Shown in pieces: positions 5,001-10,963 of a stretch of DNA of 37,083 nucleotides. A program made the translations under genes and the position numbers. This DNA is from a virus, in the IMG/VR virus record IMGVR_UViG_3300030339_000134, positions 1-37,083 of that record. One strand, 5' to 3'. The notes beneath the pieces are model-generated. The model ran no database searches. It saw only the letters and a list, made by a program, of their open reading frames with translations, and was not told where the DNA came from. Each line of letters opens with the position of its first letter. Position 1 is the stretch's first letter.

Positions 5001-5129
5001 GGTGATGTTAGTCGTAAAGTCAGTAGATAAACTCGGATGACGGTGGTTGATAATTGTGAAAGTCAATTACTAGGAATAACGGCAACTGCAACTTAATTCA
5101 CATTGTAGGTTCGAGTCCTACCATCACCG
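5001..5129 (+). tRNA. Interrupted tRNA-like gene, anticodon unclear
   Basis: GGTGATG/CATCACC is a perfect acceptor stem and GTAGG-TTCGAGT-CCTAC a perfect T-arm, with discriminator G. The centre is nearly 100 bases instead of about 45 and no single anticodon arm is convincing; candidate stems are TAATTG/CAATTA around a 7-base loop and GTGAA/TTCAC. It is probably a tRNA with an insertion. Confidence 0.5.
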
Positions 5130-5298
5130 CAGGGGGAAGCTGTATTCTTGACATAGTTGAATTGACAACGGTAAGTAGAGGTTGAATGTCAGATTTGTCC
5201 CAAAAAAGGAAGATCACAACCTCATCCTACACTTGGTAATAAATAAGAGTAACCAAATTACTGATAAAGCTATAACGGTAAAGAAACTCTTAAAAAAT
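5130..5298 (+). other. Structured non-coding spacer
   Basis: Nested pairings such as GAGGTTG/CAACCTC, TGACAT/ATGTCA and AAGAGT/ACTCTT suggest a folded RNA ending just before the tRNA at 5299. I compared it with tmRNA and group I introns and found no diagnostic element. It could be a tRNA-processing element or a decayed tRNA. Confidence 0.35.
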
Positions 5299-5419
5299 GG
5301 GGAAGTAGCTCAGTTGGTAGAGCAGCGGATGCAAAAAATGTAATTTGTAAAAATTATAAACAGCACAAAAAAACGCAACCTGGAACCGTGTGTCGGACAT
5401 TCGAATCGTCCCTTCCCCA
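5299..5419 (+). tRNA. tRNA-Pro (TGG) candidate with 50-base insertion
   Basis: Acceptor GGGGAAG/CTTCCCC, D-arm GCTC-AGTTGGTA-GAGC and T-loop TTCGAAT are clear. Removing 5331-5380 leaves an anticodon arm GCGG-ATTGGAA-CCGT with U33 and anticodon TGG, plus a normal 5-base variable loop. The insertion is AT-rich and contains a hairpin of GTAATTT with AAATTAT. It is too short for a normal group I or II intron. Confidence 0.55.
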
Positions 5420-5484
5420 CAATTTAATGAAGTAGTGATTCATTATAGAGAAATAAAAAGAAAACTTACAGCGATATAAAAATC

Positions 5485-5550
5485 GTTTCTGTAGTTCAAT
5501 GGTTAGAATGATTCTTCGGAATTGTGTTGGTTCAAGTCCAACTGGAAATA
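5485..5550 (+). tRNA. tRNA-like gene lacking an anticodon loop
   Basis: Acceptor GTTTCTG/TGGAAAT (with wobble pairs), D-arm GTTC/GAAT and T-arm GTTGG-TTCAAGT-CCAAC are intact. Where the anticodon arm should be there is only ATTC-TTCG-GAAT, a hairpin closed by a UUCG tetraloop, so no anticodon is presented. It may be a pseudogene or a tRNA mimic. It is 66 bases long. Confidence 0.5.
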
Positions 5551-5581
5551 AATAAATTGTTTTCTGATTCTCTGAGGCACT

Positions 5582-5740
5582 GGTTATATGGCGGAAATAG
5601 ACGCTATTGTATATTTTTAAGACCAAAAAAGTTTTGAATATAGAATGATGTAAAATGACATATCGAAAGTTGGATGGTAACTATTGACGAATAGTGAGAG
5701 AACCCAACCTTTTACAATAAAGGTAATCCTTTTATAACCA
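5582..5740 (+). pseudogene. Degenerate tRNA-Leu-like gene with insertions
   Basis: GGTTATA (5582-5588) pairs with TATAACC (5733-5739), and a Leu-like D region (TGGCGGAAATAGACGC) follows the 5' arm. A T-stem AAAGG/CCTTT remains, but its loop is reduced to TAAT, as if three bases were deleted from TTCGAAT. A TAA-like anticodon may lie near 5616-5620. The total of 159 bases implies further insertions, including ACTATT/AATAGT. Confidence 0.4.
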
Positions 5741-5746
5741 AATATG

Positions 5747-5818
5747 GGCTCTTCGTATAATTGGTGAGTATGCATCTCTGATAAGGATGTGATCCTGGAT
5801 CGTTCCCAGGAGAGCCTA
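5747..5818 (+). tRNA. tRNA-Ile (GAT)
   Basis: Acceptor GGGCTCT/AGAGCCT, D-arm in normal position (CGTATAATTGGTGAGTAT), anticodon stem CATCT/GGATG with loop CTGATAA, T-stem CCTGG/CCAGG. The T-loop ATCGTTC departs from TTCRANY. Confidence 0.8.
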
Positions 5819-5837
5819 CAAATTTTATAAATATGAA

Positions 5838-5873
5838 AAATAAAGTTCAAAATAGAAAAATATGACTTTATTT
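5838..5873 (+). other. Hairpin before the second endonuclease gene
   Basis: AAATAAAGT (5838-5846) pairs with ACTTTATTT (5865-5873). The 5' arm shares TAAAGTTCAAAA with the hairpin before the HNH gene, and a TTTATATATA promoter-like sequence follows. Confidence 0.5.
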
Positions 5874-5904
5874 TATTTATATATAAGATAAAAGAATATA
5901 TTTT

Positions 5905-6915
5905 ATGCCAAGCATTAAAGATACTGATTATTATAAATCTGGTAAATTGTTAGAAAATTCAAAAAAAGCAAATATTAAATCAACAGAAGTTTTAATCAAG
6001 TTAAAAAAAGAAAGAATTGAAGATTATAATAATAATCCAAAATTATGTAAAGAGTGCCAATGTGCTTTATCTTATGAAAAAAGAAATAATAAGTTTTGTT
6101 CAAGTTCTTGTTCAGCATCATTTAATAATAAAAAAAGAAGTTTAACGGAAGAAACTAAAAATAAAATTTCAAAATCATTAAAAAAAGGAGAAATTGTACA
6201 AAAAAAATGTTTATATTGCGAAAAAGAATTTGAAATAGAATGGAGTTTAAGACATCAAAAATTTTGTAGTAAAAGTTGTGCATCAAAAAATAGGGCTAAA
6301 ACTCCTATTAAAATAAAAAAGACTGAACATCCAAGAGTAATTGAAAAAGTTTGTGAACGCTGTCAAAAGAAATATATTGTGAATTGGTGGTCTAAAGATA
6401 TACAAAAATATTGTGGTCTTAGTTGTTCGTCTAAGCGTCCAAAAACAGCAGGAACAAAAGAAAAATTATCAAAAAATGTATCTGAAAAAATTAAAAACGG
6501 TACATTTAAACCACAATTAACAAGTATAAAATGTTTTTATAAATTTAATGATAAAGAAATTCGATGTGATTCTAAAGTTGAGTATAGTTGTTTGAATTAT
6601 TTTGAAAACAAGTTTGAGGTTTTAGATATTGAAAGATGTGATTTTTTAATTGATTTTAATTATAATGGAATTAATAAAAAATATAATCCAGATTTTAAAA
6701 TAACTACCATTAATGATGTATATATTGTTGAATGTAAAACAATCTTATCATCAAAAGAACTTGTTAGAAAATGGTCATATTATTATGATACAATAGAATA
6801 TAAAAAGATAGTATTAGATAAGTATTGTAAAGAAAACAATTTTTTATCTTTCAACTACAATAAAGATATGAATAGTGTGTTTTATAAAAATTGTAAACCA
6901 CAATTAATTGGTTAA
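5905..6915 (+). CDS. Zinc-finger PD-(D/E)XK-like homing endonuclease
   Basis: This 336-residue protein has three cysteine clusters of the form CxxC then FCS/YCG xxC (CKECQC..FCSSSC near 48-70, CLYCEK..FCSKSC near 102-125, CERCQK..YCGLSC near 150-173), apparent zinc modules for DNA binding. The C-terminal third has SKVEYSC, YNPDF and VECKT in the order E...PD...ExK, the active-site pattern of PD-(D/E)XK nucleases. Location in a tRNA array next to an HNH gene, plus the shared upstream hairpin, supports a homing-type mobile gene. Nuclease activity is inferred from motif order. Confidence 0.7.
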   Translation: MPSIKDTDYYKSGKLLENSKKANIKSTEVLIKLKKERIEDYNNNPKLCKECQCALSYEKRNNKFCSSSCSASFNNKKRSLTEETKNKISKSLKKGEIVQKKCLYCEKEFEIEWSLRHQKFCSKSCASKNRAKTPIKIKKTEHPRVIEKVCERCQKKYIVNWWSKDIQKYCGLSCSSKRPKTAGTKEKLSKNVSEKIKNGTFKPQLTSIKCFYKFNDKEIRCDSKVEYSCLNYFENKFEVLDIERCDFLIDFNYNGINKKYNPDFKITTINDVYIVECKTILSSKELVRKWSYYYDTIEYKKIVLDKYCKENNFLSFNYNKDMNSVFYKNCKPQLIG

Positions 6916-6994
6916 TAATTACTTTCTAAATAAATAAAAAAAATATGAGGAGATTTTACGGATATTAGGTTAAATAAAAAATAACCTTAATATT

Positions 6995-7219
6995 ATGAAA
7001 CCGTTCAAGAAGTCAAAAGTTGCAAGAATGACAACTTGCAGAAAAGAGTACAAAATTGTCACAAATCCTGATATGTGTGAACCATATTGGGATGAGGGTT
7101 TAACATTTTATCCTAGATACAGAAGAGGATTTAAGAACCCAACAAAAAGAATAATGAGTTATCAAGTTAGAATGTATAAAACTTGGAAACACAATAGAAA
7201 GAAACAATGGAAAATATAA
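6995..7219 (+). CDS. Small basic protein
   Basis: This 74-residue protein is dominated by Lys, Arg, Tyr and Trp (MKPFKKSKVARMTT, then MYKTWKHNRKKQW). It has two cysteines (residues 15 and 28), which do not form a zinc motif. The charge suggests contact with nucleic acid; I do not recognise it. It lies between the second endonuclease and the tRNA at 7273. A hairpin, ATTAGGTTA with TAACCTTAAT, ends just before its start. Confidence 0.65.
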   Translation: MKPFKKSKVARMTTCRKEYKIVTNPDMCEPYWDEGLTFYPRYRRGFKNPTKRIMSYQVRMYKTWKHNRKKQWKI

Positions 7220-7272
7220 ACACTGGAAGGTGTTTTTTGCACTATAATAATACGTAATAAAAGTAGTGTATT

Positions 7273-7347
7273 TGCGACATAGCGTAGCCTGGTTAGCGCA
7301 ACCGTAAGATGAGCGGGAGGTCAGTGGTTCAAATCCACTTGTCGCAA
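7273..7347 (+). tRNA. tRNA, probably Ile (GAT), atypical loop
   Basis: Acceptor TGCGACA/TGTCGCA is perfect, with D-arm GCG/CGC and T-arm AGTGG/CCACT. The anticodon stem CCGT/GCGG encloses loop AAGATGA, giving GAT but with A at position 33, as in the gene at 3023. Confidence 0.7.
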
Positions 7348-7361
7348 CAAAATAAATAAAA

Positions 7362-7601
7362 ATGATGGAAACAAAAGTTTTTAAATCTGCAGCTCAAGTT
7401 AGACTTGATGAAGAAAACAGAATAATTAAAGAAATAGATAAAGAGATTAAGAAAAGTGCAAAAAAAGGTGATTTTCACTATTACTGGGATATATCTGGGC
7501 TAAGTCAATTTATGGTAAAAAGTATAATTGAAAAAATAGAAAGTCAGCCAGGTAGATTTGTTAATAGTAAAGGTACTAATTTTAAGATAATTAGGTGGTA
7601 A
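7362..7601 (+). CDS. Small hypothetical protein
   Basis: A 79-residue protein of mixed charge (VFKSAAQVRLDEENRIIKEI, then HYYWDISGLSQFMVKSIIEK). The middle reads like a helix with a small beta-rich end (GRFVNSKGTNFKIIRW). Two ATGs stand in tandem at 7362 and 7365 and either may be used. It lies between two tRNA genes, eight bases before the next. Family unknown. Confidence 0.65.
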   Translation: MMETKVFKSAAQVRLDEENRIIKEIDKEIKKSAKKGDFHYYWDISGLSQFMVKSIIEKIESQPGRFVNSKGTNFKIIRW

Positions 7602-7608
7602 AAAATAT

Positions 7609-7703
7609 TACGCTTTGGAGAAATGGAAAGTAGTCCAAAAAAGATACAATCTCGTCCCGGATCATAAGCGGGAAAGAAATAGGTTCGATTCCTATAGGCG
7701 TTA
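7609..7703 (+). tRNA. tRNA with CAT anticodon and enlarged D-loop
   Basis: Acceptor TACGCTT/AGGCGTT again has U1-U72 unpaired. The D-stem GAGA/TCTC encloses about 28 bases instead of 8-11. The anticodon stem TCCCG/CGGGA holds a loop centred on CAT, and the T-arm is ATAGG/CCTAT with TTCGATT. Confidence 0.65.
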
Positions 7704-7717
7704 CTAAAATTAATTGA

Positions 7718-8206
7718 ATGAATTTTGGAATATATACATTATGTCTTGAGAATTTTTTGAGAAAAAGATTTGCTAAGTTAGAATTAGAGTTTATTAAATT
7801 ACCTATTTTTGAAGGTGGCTGGGGAAATGGATATGTTCTATTGCCGCACAATCATCCACTTTATGAAAAAAATTATGATGATTTAAGAGTTTATGCTCAT
7901 AGAGGATTAACATATAGCAATTATTTTTCAACTAAATTTTTGAATAATTCTGAAAGTTTAGAGTTAGAGATTGATGGTGATGTAAATCGAGAAAATTGTG
8001 AAAAATTTAATAAATATTGGATGATTGGATTTGACACTAATCATTTGAATGACAATTTAACTAATTGTACAAAAGAATATGTTATGGATGAAGTTCAATC
8101 TTTATTAGATCAATGTTTAGATAATGATATTGAAGGAATGAAGAAATATAAAAATTTTTATTCAAGAAGAGATAAGTTAAAGAAATTGAATAGTTTAATG
8201 CCCTAG
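7718..8206 (+). CDS. Hypothetical protein overlapping a tRNA
   Basis: A 162-residue protein with an aromatic middle (EGGWGNGYVLLPHNHPLYEK, then RVYAHRGLTYSNYF) and an acidic second half. The GxGYVxLPxxHP pattern recalls small phage beta-fold proteins, but I do not recognise a family. Its stop codon TAG (8204-8206) lies inside the acceptor stem of the tRNA at 8200, so translation and tRNA processing share sequence. It follows tRNA 7609 by 14 bases. Confidence 0.7.
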   Translation: MNFGIYTLCLENFLRKRFAKLELEFIKLPIFEGGWGNGYVLLPHNHPLYEKNYDDLRVYAHRGLTYSNYFSTKFLNNSESLELEIDGDVNRENCEKFNKYWMIGFDTNHLNDNLTNCTKEYVMDEVQSLLDQCLDNDIEGMKKYKNFYSRRDKLKKLNSLMP

Positions 8207-8280
8207 TAATAGCCTCGTCTTCGAAACGAGAGACGTATAATTGGAAAGTGAGAATGTGGGTTCGAGTCCCACCTGGGGTA
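8200..8280 (+). tRNA. tRNA-Arg-like (TCG), D-arm displaced
   Basis: Acceptor GCCCTAG/CTGGGGT, anticodon arm CTCGT-CTTCGAA-ACGAG and T-arm GTGGG/CCCAC are clear. Only ATAGC stands where the D-arm should be. The 25 bases after the anticodon arm contain CGTATAATTGG, identical to the D-arm sequence of tRNA-Ile at 5747. Confidence 0.7.
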
Positions 8281-8293
8281 CAACAAATTATAT

Positions 8294-8366
8294 GTGCCTA
8301 TAGTGTAAATGGAAACATATCTGTCTACGAAATAGAAGATTGAAGGTTCGACTCCTTTTAGGCATA
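8294..8366 (+). tRNA. tRNA-Arg (ACG)
   Basis: A normal cloverleaf: acceptor GTGCCTA/TAGGCAT, D-arm GTGT/ACAT, anticodon stem TCTGT/ATAGA with loop CTACGAA, T-arm GAAGG/CCTTT. A34 would be edited to inosine by the host. Confidence 0.9.
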
Positions 8367-8386
8367 CTTGAAAACCATACTTAAAA

Positions 8387-8554
8387 ATGATAAATTCTAA
8401 AAATTATTCAAAAGGAGATAGGCTTAAATGGAAATCTTTAAAAGATGCTAAGTCTGTAAAATTAACTGCCGAACTAATTTCTGGTAAGGTTATTGATTTT
8501 AACGAATTATCAAAAAGGAATAATAATATTGTATCAAATATTTTAGTCCCTTAA
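8387..8554 (+). CDS. Small hypothetical protein
   Basis: A 55-residue ORF beginning MINSKNYSKGDRLKWKSLKD and ending in NNIVSNILVP, 20 bases after tRNA-Arg. It ends three bases before the stop of the minus-strand gene at 8558, a tight convergent junction. Its composition looks coding, but no family is recognised. Confidence 0.45.
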   Translation: MINSKNYSKGDRLKWKSLKDAKSVKLTAELISGKVIDFNELSKRNNNIVSNILVP

Positions 8555-8557
8555 TCC

Positions 8558-8923
8558 TCATATATTATATTTAGTTGTATATTTTAATTCTGGAAGATTT
8601 TTAATTACTTCTTCTAATGAATCTGATTGAAATATTACATTATTTTTAAATTCATCTGTTGTAACCTCAAAAAAATCATCAGTTGATCCTTTTAGTACAT
8701 TATTTTCAAAATCATAAAGATATAATCTTTTTAATGTTATTAATTTAGCGGTAGAACTTGTTATTTTTATTAATATAGCATATATAAATTTTGCATCCCA
8801 TACAATATATTTTACATCTTTACATACAATATATTTTACATCTTTATTAGAATTATCTGATTGAGTACCTAACAAAGTATTTGTCTGAAGAATTTTAATT
8901 TCATATGTTTTTATGTATTTCAT
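8558..8923 (-). CDS. MKYIKTYE...KYNI cassette protein
   Basis: A 121-residue protein starting MKYIKTYEIKILQT and ending YTTKYNI, the shared termini of the cassette family. The middle contains a near-tandem duplication (VKYIVCKDVKYIVWD) and beta-rich sequence (FIYAILIKITSSTAKL). The N-terminus resembles T4 capsid-targeting sequences, so packaging into the head is a hypothesis. Its ATG overlaps the TGA of a tiny ORF at 8920-8976 inside the conserved seam. Confidence 0.75.
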   Translation of the reverse strand: MKYIKTYEIKILQTNTLLGTQSDNSNKDVKYIVCKDVKYIVWDAKFIYAILIKITSSTAKLITLKRLYLYDFENNVLKGSTDDFFEVTTDEFKNNVIFQSDSLEEVIKNLPELKYTTKYNI

Positions 8924-8935
8924 AAATTATATTTA
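8901..8935 (-). repeat. Cassette seam repeat
   Basis: Read on the minus strand this is AAATATAATTTATG followed by AAATACATAAAAACAT. It joins the end of the tiny ORF 8920-8976 to the start of the gene at 8923 and matches the seams at 30014-31937. Confidence 0.7.
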
Positions 8936-8976
8936 TTTATGTTTCGTTTTAATTCTTTTTCTTCAAAGTTTGTCAT
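8920..8976 (-). CDS. 18-codon cassette remnant ending KYNL
   Basis: The ORF MTNFEEKELKRNINKYNL starts at 8976 and its TGA overlaps the ATG of the next cassette. Retention of the terminal KYNL in so short a frame suggests a deleted cassette whose seam was kept. Confidence 0.35.
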   Translation of the reverse strand: MTNFEEKELKRNINKYNL

Positions 8977-8997
8977 TTTCTTAAATATTTCAAATTC

Positions 8998-9354
8998 TTA
9001 TTCTGGCGTAAATCCATTTAGGCGACAGGTATAATATGTTTCTTCTCCAGTTGAATAATTAGTTATATCTGCATCGGTTGATGAGTATGAAATGCCGACA
9101 TGAAATCTATTGGATGATGGTTCTGTTGTATATTTTTTATATTTTAAAAATTCAACTGCTTTATCAACTGCTGTTATATTATCTTCTAAATCGTATTCAT
9201 CTGGTATCATTGATTCGCCATCGTCATCTTCCCATCCTTGATCTGAATAATCACCAGTTTCTAAACTTTCAGGTGTTGTACGTTGAAATGTTGTAGTAAT
9301 AGTTTTATCATTTATTGGATTTTCAAATAATTCATTAAATTTTTTTATCTTCAT
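8998..9354 (-). CDS. Capsid-targeting-like hypothetical protein
   Basis: A 118-residue acidic protein starting MKIKKFNELFENPIND, a variant of the MKxIKxFE start and close in style to T4 internal-protein leaders. It lacks the KYNL end. The middle is strongly acidic (WEDDDGESMIPDEYDLED) and the end beta-like with many Tyr and Thr. Function unknown. It is transcribed toward the cassette genes at 8920-8923. Confidence 0.7.
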   Translation of the reverse strand: MKIKKFNELFENPINDKTITTTFQRTTPESLETGDYSDQGWEDDDGESMIPDEYDLEDNITAVDKAVEFLKYKKYTTEPSSNRFHVGISYSSTDADITNYSTGEETYYTCRLNGFTPE

Positions 9355-9415
9355 ATATTATATATTATTTTTTTATTAGAACTTTTATATAATAATATAT
9401 AAAATAAAAAAGTAA

Positions 9416-9700
9416 ATGAATAAAGTAGAAGAAATTTTCAAATCTTGGATGATTAGCTTTGATCCTAGTCAAGAACAAGCAGATTTAGCAATAAAGAGAA
9501 TAGAAATATGTGATGCTTGTGAATTTAGGGTTTTGACTCCTATTGGACCATTTTTTAATATTGCAAAATGCTCTGTTTGTGGATGTAGCTTGAAACAAAA
9601 AATTTTTACACCAATAACATATAAAGATCCAGGTGGATCATGCCCACATTCGAAATGGTCTTTTGTAGAAGATGAATGGTTAAATAGCAAAAATTTATGA
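9416..9700 (+). CDS. Small zinc-ribbon protein
   Basis: A 94-residue protein with cysteine pairs CDAC (32-35) and CSVCGC (about 52-57), then SCPHSKW (near 77-83), consistent with a zinc ribbon. Similar short proteins with a C-terminal CPxxKW motif occur in phages, from memory. It may bind nucleic acid or protein. The next gene overlaps its stop by four bases (ATGA), so the two are translationally coupled. Confidence 0.75.
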   Translation: MNKVEEIFKSWMISFDPSQEQADLAIKRIEICDACEFRVLTPIGPFFNIAKCSVCGCSLKQKIFTPITYKDPGGSCPHSKWSFVEDEWLNSKNL

Positions 9701-10044
9701 AAGAATACTCACTTATACCTAAACATAAATCAGATGTTCAATTTAATGGTGATATAATTTACAATAAGAGTTGGATTGTTCCTTATATTAGAAATGTTAG
9801 AAATGAATTTGATCAGAGATATGATGAGATAAAAAAGCAATATGATAAGTTAATAGATGAGGTTTATTGGAATAACATTATCTATAATATAGAGTTACGA
9901 TTTCAGCCAGTAATAGGAAATAGTTATTATTTATACAAAGATGATGAAAAATATATTATTTCTATTATTGGTCCTGATGAATGGAAAAAAGAATTTGTTG
10001 GAACTTTTCAATTTGAATATACTGGAAAATGGATTAAATGCTAA
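9697..10044 (+). CDS. DUF2452-like protein
   Basis: A 115-residue protein whose second half reads FQPVIGNSYYLYKDD then IISIIGPDEWKKEFVG, the GxxYYLY...Lxxx(P)xEW pattern of the DUF2452 family. The N-terminal half is a helix rich in Tyr, Lys and Asp. Function is not known. It overlaps the zinc-ribbon gene upstream and converges with the ankyrin gene at 10041, sharing four bases at the stops. Confidence 0.65.
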   Translation: MKEYSLIPKHKSDVQFNGDIIYNKSWIVPYIRNVRNEFDQRYDEIKKQYDKLIDEVYWNNIIYNIELRFQPVIGNSYYLYKDDEKYIISIIGPDEWKKEFVGTFQFEYTGKWIKC

Positions 10045-10412
10045 AGATTATATTTTTTTGTTGAAACAAATGCCGGATATTCTTTTTCAATCCATTTTGA
10101 TAATTTTTTATATTCTTTATCTACGCTTAAATCATAGAAATCTACCATTTTTTTTGCAGTAAATGAACCTGTTCCTTTTATAATGCCGCATGCTCTGTGA
10201 TTCATATCTGCGCCAGAGTTAATTAATAATTTTATCATATTTCTATTTCCATAATATGTTGCCCATAATAATGGGGTCCATCCTATACGATCTGTACAAT
10301 TAACGTCTAAGTTAATATCTAATAATTTTTTAACATTTTTCCAATTTCCAGATTTAACTGCTATAATTAGATCAGGTGAACCTACTTCTTCAAATGTTTT
10401 TATATATTTCAT
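10041..10412 (-). CDS. Ankyrin-repeat cassette protein
   Basis: A 123-residue protein starting MKYIKTFEEVGSPD and ending KKYNL. The body has ankyrin-type repeats: AVKSGNWKNVKKLLDINLDV, DRIGWTPLLWATYYGNRNM and IKLLINSGADMN. Ankyrin repeats bind proteins, so this may be an effector that contacts host factors. It shares both termini with the other cassettes and follows a seam directly. Confidence 0.85.
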   Translation of the reverse strand: MKYIKTFEEVGSPDLIIAVKSGNWKNVKKLLDINLDVNCTDRIGWTPLLWATYYGNRNMIKLLINSGADMNHRACGIIKGTGSFTAKKMVDFYDLSVDKEYKKLSKWIEKEYPAFVSTKKYNL

Positions 10413-10425
10413 ATGTTATATTTAT
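10390..10425 (-). repeat. Cassette seam repeat
   Basis: Read on the minus strand, AAATATAACATATG is followed by AAATATATAAAAACATTTGA. It also encodes the NKYNI end of the frameshifted cassette upstream. Confidence 0.7.
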
Positions 10426-10688
10426 TAGCCATAATTTTTATTTCTACTTCTTTTTTTGTTTTTCCAAATGCTTCAATAGAAGATATTGAAAATACTTTGC
10501 TATTATTTAATATCAAGTATTTCAAATATTTTTGGATTATTTAAAAGTGAAATTAGTATATTAAATTGATCTTGGAAAATTTTTATCCAAGCATATTCTT
10601 CACTATCATCATCTGGATTATTTTTAACATATTCCCAATCTATATTTCTATTACATTCACCAGTTTCAAAGTATTTTAAATATTTCAT
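10409..10688 (-). pseudogene. Frameshifted cassette gene (MKYLKYFE...)
   Basis: From 10688 the frame reads MKYLKYFETGECNRNIDW and stops at 10503 after FEILDIK. A frame shifted by one base continues past that point (LNNSKVFSISSIEAFGK, then MANKYNI) to a TGA at 10409-10411 that overlaps the next ATG. The second frame carries the expected family terminus, so the original gene probably ran across and has been frameshifted. Alternatively the 61-residue product is real. Confidence 0.5.
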
Positions 10689-10700
10689 ATATTGAATTTT
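10664..10700 (-). repeat. Cassette seam repeat
   Basis: On the minus strand AAATTCAATATATG precedes AAATATTTAAAATACTTTGA, joining the KKFNI end of gene 10685 to the MKYLKYFE start. Confidence 0.6.
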
Positions 10701-10933
10701 TTTATATTATATAATTCAATAATTTTGGCTTCTCCGGCCCTCCTATATGGCTCAATATAAAGTACAATTTTTGTGTCAATTTTTTTCATTTCAACTACCC
10801 AATCTTTTTCTTCAATATTTATATAATATTTAACTATTTTAGTTAATGCTTCACCTAATTGAATAACTTCAGTAGGTAATTTTTTTCTTAATAAATTTGT
10901 TATAAAATTATCGTATGTTTTTGTGTATTTCAT
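10685..10933 (-). CDS. MKYTKTYD...KKFNI cassette protein
   Basis: An 82-residue protein beginning MKYTKTYDNFITNLLRKKLP and ending NIKKFNI. The middle is helical, then beta-like (KIVLYIEPYRRAGEAKIIEL). It shares the cassette termini and overlaps the downstream cassette by four bases. A TTTATATATA-type sequence, read on the minus strand, lies just upstream (10930-10945) and may be its promoter. No catalytic motif is seen. Confidence 0.7.
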   Translation of the reverse strand: MKYTKTYDNFITNLLRKKLPTEVIQLGEALTKIVKYYINIEEKDWVVEMKKIDTKIVLYIEPYRRAGEAKIIELYNIKKFNI

Positions 10934-10963
10934 AAACTTATATATAAAAAAGAGAATATTAAT

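Noticed and set aside
5130-5298. tmRNA
   Set aside because: No tRNA-Ala-like ends, tag reading frame or tag stop signal could be found.
5299-5419. Group I intron in the tRNA
   Set aside because: The insertion is about 50 bases and lacks the conserved P, Q, R and S core elements.
5354-5850. Minus-strand frames of 77-90 codons over 5354-5850
   Set aside because: They run antisense through tRNA and tRNA-like genes and carry the same T-loop artefacts.
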